A stretch of DNA of 26,689 bases from an uncultured Clostridia bacterium (GTDB taxonomy: Bacteria; Bacillota; Clostridia; TANB77; CAG-465), in assembly GCA_948562205.1 (NCBI GenBank), contig CAOYAN010000027.1, positions 1-26,689 on the forward strand, given 5' to 3'. Position numbers and translations under genes: made by a program. Below are positions 25,638 through 26,689 of this stretch, one piece after another (position 1 is the first letter of the stretch; each line of letters opens with the position of its first letter). The notes below the pieces were generated by a model. It saw only the letters and a list, made by a program, of their open reading frames with translations. It made no database searches and was not told the DNA's origin.

Positions 25638-26609
25638 ATGTTAAAACTAAAAAAAGCTATTTTGCTACTTATTTTTACTGTTTCAGTAATTTTTATAAAG
25701 CAAAATGTATATGCTTCAGAAAGAGTAATACCAAACTTAGATAATAAAACAGATGAGAACACAAATCTAAGTAATAAAATATATGGACACTTAAAGATAA
25801 CTGTATTAGATGATACAAGTATCCCTATTGAAAATGTTACATTTCATATTTTAGATGAAAATAAAGAAATTGTAACTATAATGACTACTGATGAAAATGG
25901 ATTTGCTATATCAAAAGTATTAGATGGTGGTACATATTATTATAGGGAAGCTAGTGTTCCATTAGAAGTAATACCAGATACATATGAATATCCTTTTAGA
26001 ATATCTGAGAGAAATCAAACTATTACAAAAAAAGTTATAAACAATTTGTTAAAAAAAAGACTTATTTTATACACTCTAACAAGTGGTTATTCACCTGTTG
26101 AAAATGCAAAATATAATATTTTAGATGCAAATGGATTTATTGTTGATACAATATCTACTGATTATACAGGGATAGCGATTTCTAAAGAGCTTGATGTAGG
26201 TAAATATTATTATTCAGAAGTAAGCATTCCTAATGGAATAGTAAATGATGATACAAAACATGTATTTAACATAAACGATGTGAATGATAACTGTGAAAAA
26301 CGGACATTAATTAAAAGATATGCAAGTGGAAATTTAAAACTTACATGTATAGATGAAAATTCCTTTGGTGTAATGGGAGTCACATTTAATATTTTAGATA
26401 GCAGTAAAAATATCTTAGACACAATAACTACAGATATAACTGGTACTGCATACTCTAAAAAATTAAATGTTGGTAATTATTACTACCAAGCTGTAAGTGG
26501 TCCTACAAATATAATTTTAGATACAAGAGAAACAGAGTTTTTAATTAATGAAAATAATGAATTAGTAAGTGAAAAAATATTCATTCAATTAATGGATATT
26601 AAAATATAA
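25638..26609 (+). CDS. Secreted protein with three SpaA/Cna-B-like repeats
   Basis: 323 residues from ATG 25638, chosen over the upstream GTG 25608 because GGAGGT (25623-25628) lies inside that extension. A signal peptide (KLKKAILLLIFTVSVIFIKQNVYA, cut before SERV) is followed by a short linker and three units of about 95 residues at roughly 45, 135 and 230. Each reads G-x-L-K-(I/L)-T ... V-x-F-x-I-L-D ... I-x-T-x-x-x-G-x-A-x-S-K-x-L-x-x-G-x-Y-Y-Y, the SpaA/prealbumin-like fold of Gram-positive surface proteins and pilins. There is no LPxTG, no C-terminal helix and no membrane anchor, so it is released or held by other means. The middle unit begins R-L-I-L-Y. Role unknown; an adhesive or matrix subunit is a guess. 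Confidence 0.83.
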   Translation: MLKLKKAILLLIFTVSVIFIKQNVYASERVIPNLDNKTDENTNLSNKIYGHLKITVLDDTSIPIENVTFHILDENKEIVTIMTTDENGFAISKVLDGGTYYYREASVPLEVIPDTYEYPFRISERNQTITKKVINNLLKKRLILYTLTSGYSPVENAKYNILDANGFIVDTISTDYTGIAISKELDVGKYYYSEVSIPNGIVNDDTKHVFNINDVNDNCEKRTLIKRYASGNLKLTCIDENSFGVMGVTFNILDSSKNILDTITTDITGTAYSKKLNVGNYYYQAVSGPTNIILDTRETEFLINENNELVSEKIFIQLMDIKI

Positions 26610-26626
26610 TTTTATACTTTGTTTAT

Positions 26627-26663
26627 AAAAAAGGAAGTTAAGTAAAGCTTAATTTCCTTTTTT
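26627..26663 (+). terminator. Terminator of the SpaA-like gene
   Basis: A long stem: 26627-26636 (AAAAAAGGAA) with 26654-26663, continued inward by a G.T pair and five more base pairs to a 5-nt loop (26643-26647). Six T end the 3' arm. It lies 17 bp past the stop codon. Confidence 0.92.
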
Positions 26664-26689
26664 ATTCGTATAATTATATGTAAATAAAC

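Noticed and set aside
1..26689. Mycoplasma-type code (TGA as Trp)
   Set aside because: TGA ends the WYL ORF right where a promoter begins, and Trp is encoded by TGG throughout.

Overview
The window is very AT-rich and densely coded. Shine-Dalgarno sites are strong (AGGAGG types), promoters fit the sigma-A consensus (TTGACA-17-TATAAT), and the genetic code is standard: TGA is used as a stop, for example at the end of the WYL gene, and Trp is encoded by TGG. Peptidoglycan precursor genes, Cna-B/SpaA-type surface proteins and Gram-positive style envelope proteins point to a low-GC Firmicute, probably an uncultured gut-type Clostridia/Bacilli lineage. I cannot name the species. No rRNA, tRNA, CRISPR array or complete transposase was seen.

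Left part (about 1-14.4 kb, minus strand). Three large cell-surface protein genes share a basic N-terminus followed by a hydrophobic export segment, and a C-terminal membrane anchor preceded by V-(D/K)-T-(G/S)-D. The first (238-1912) is split by a frameshift. The second (4308-8795) and third (9194-13324) are paralogues built from a ~130-residue tandem repeat, a long unknown middle and two Cna-B domains. Each of the three is preceded by a copy of the same ~190-260 bp element. It holds two hairpins that keep pairing despite sequence changes, a short ORF with a shared pattern, and a promoter in two of the copies. This is the most unusual structure in the window.

Interleaved with the surface genes is a set of genes resembling Bacillus ydjG-ydjH-ydjI: a zinc-ribbon membrane protein (3140-4171), a TPM-domain protein (2195-3127), an SPFH/zinc-ribbon protein (14487-15686) and a membrane-anchored zinc-ribbon protein (15717-16472). 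A small gene of unknown function split at a run of seven A (13592-14448) lies between them.

Middle part (16.6-20.1 kb). The decayed 3' end of a nSTAND3-type P-loop NTPase gene, a family often found in restriction/anti-phage loci, is followed by a short WYL-type regulator on a nearly leaderless transcript, a divergent Ham1/ITPase house-cleaning enzyme, and two tandem paralogous membrane proteins of unknown function behind a perfect consensus promoter.

Right part (20.2-26.7 kb). A minus-strand operon (alpha/beta hydrolase, membrane-anchored MurF-like ligase, D-Ala-D-Ala ligase) makes and attaches the D-Ala-D-Ala end of peptidoglycan precursors. On the plus strand follow a Sel1-repeat protein and a secreted protein with three SpaA/Cna-B-like repeats, closed by a 16-bp-stem terminator.
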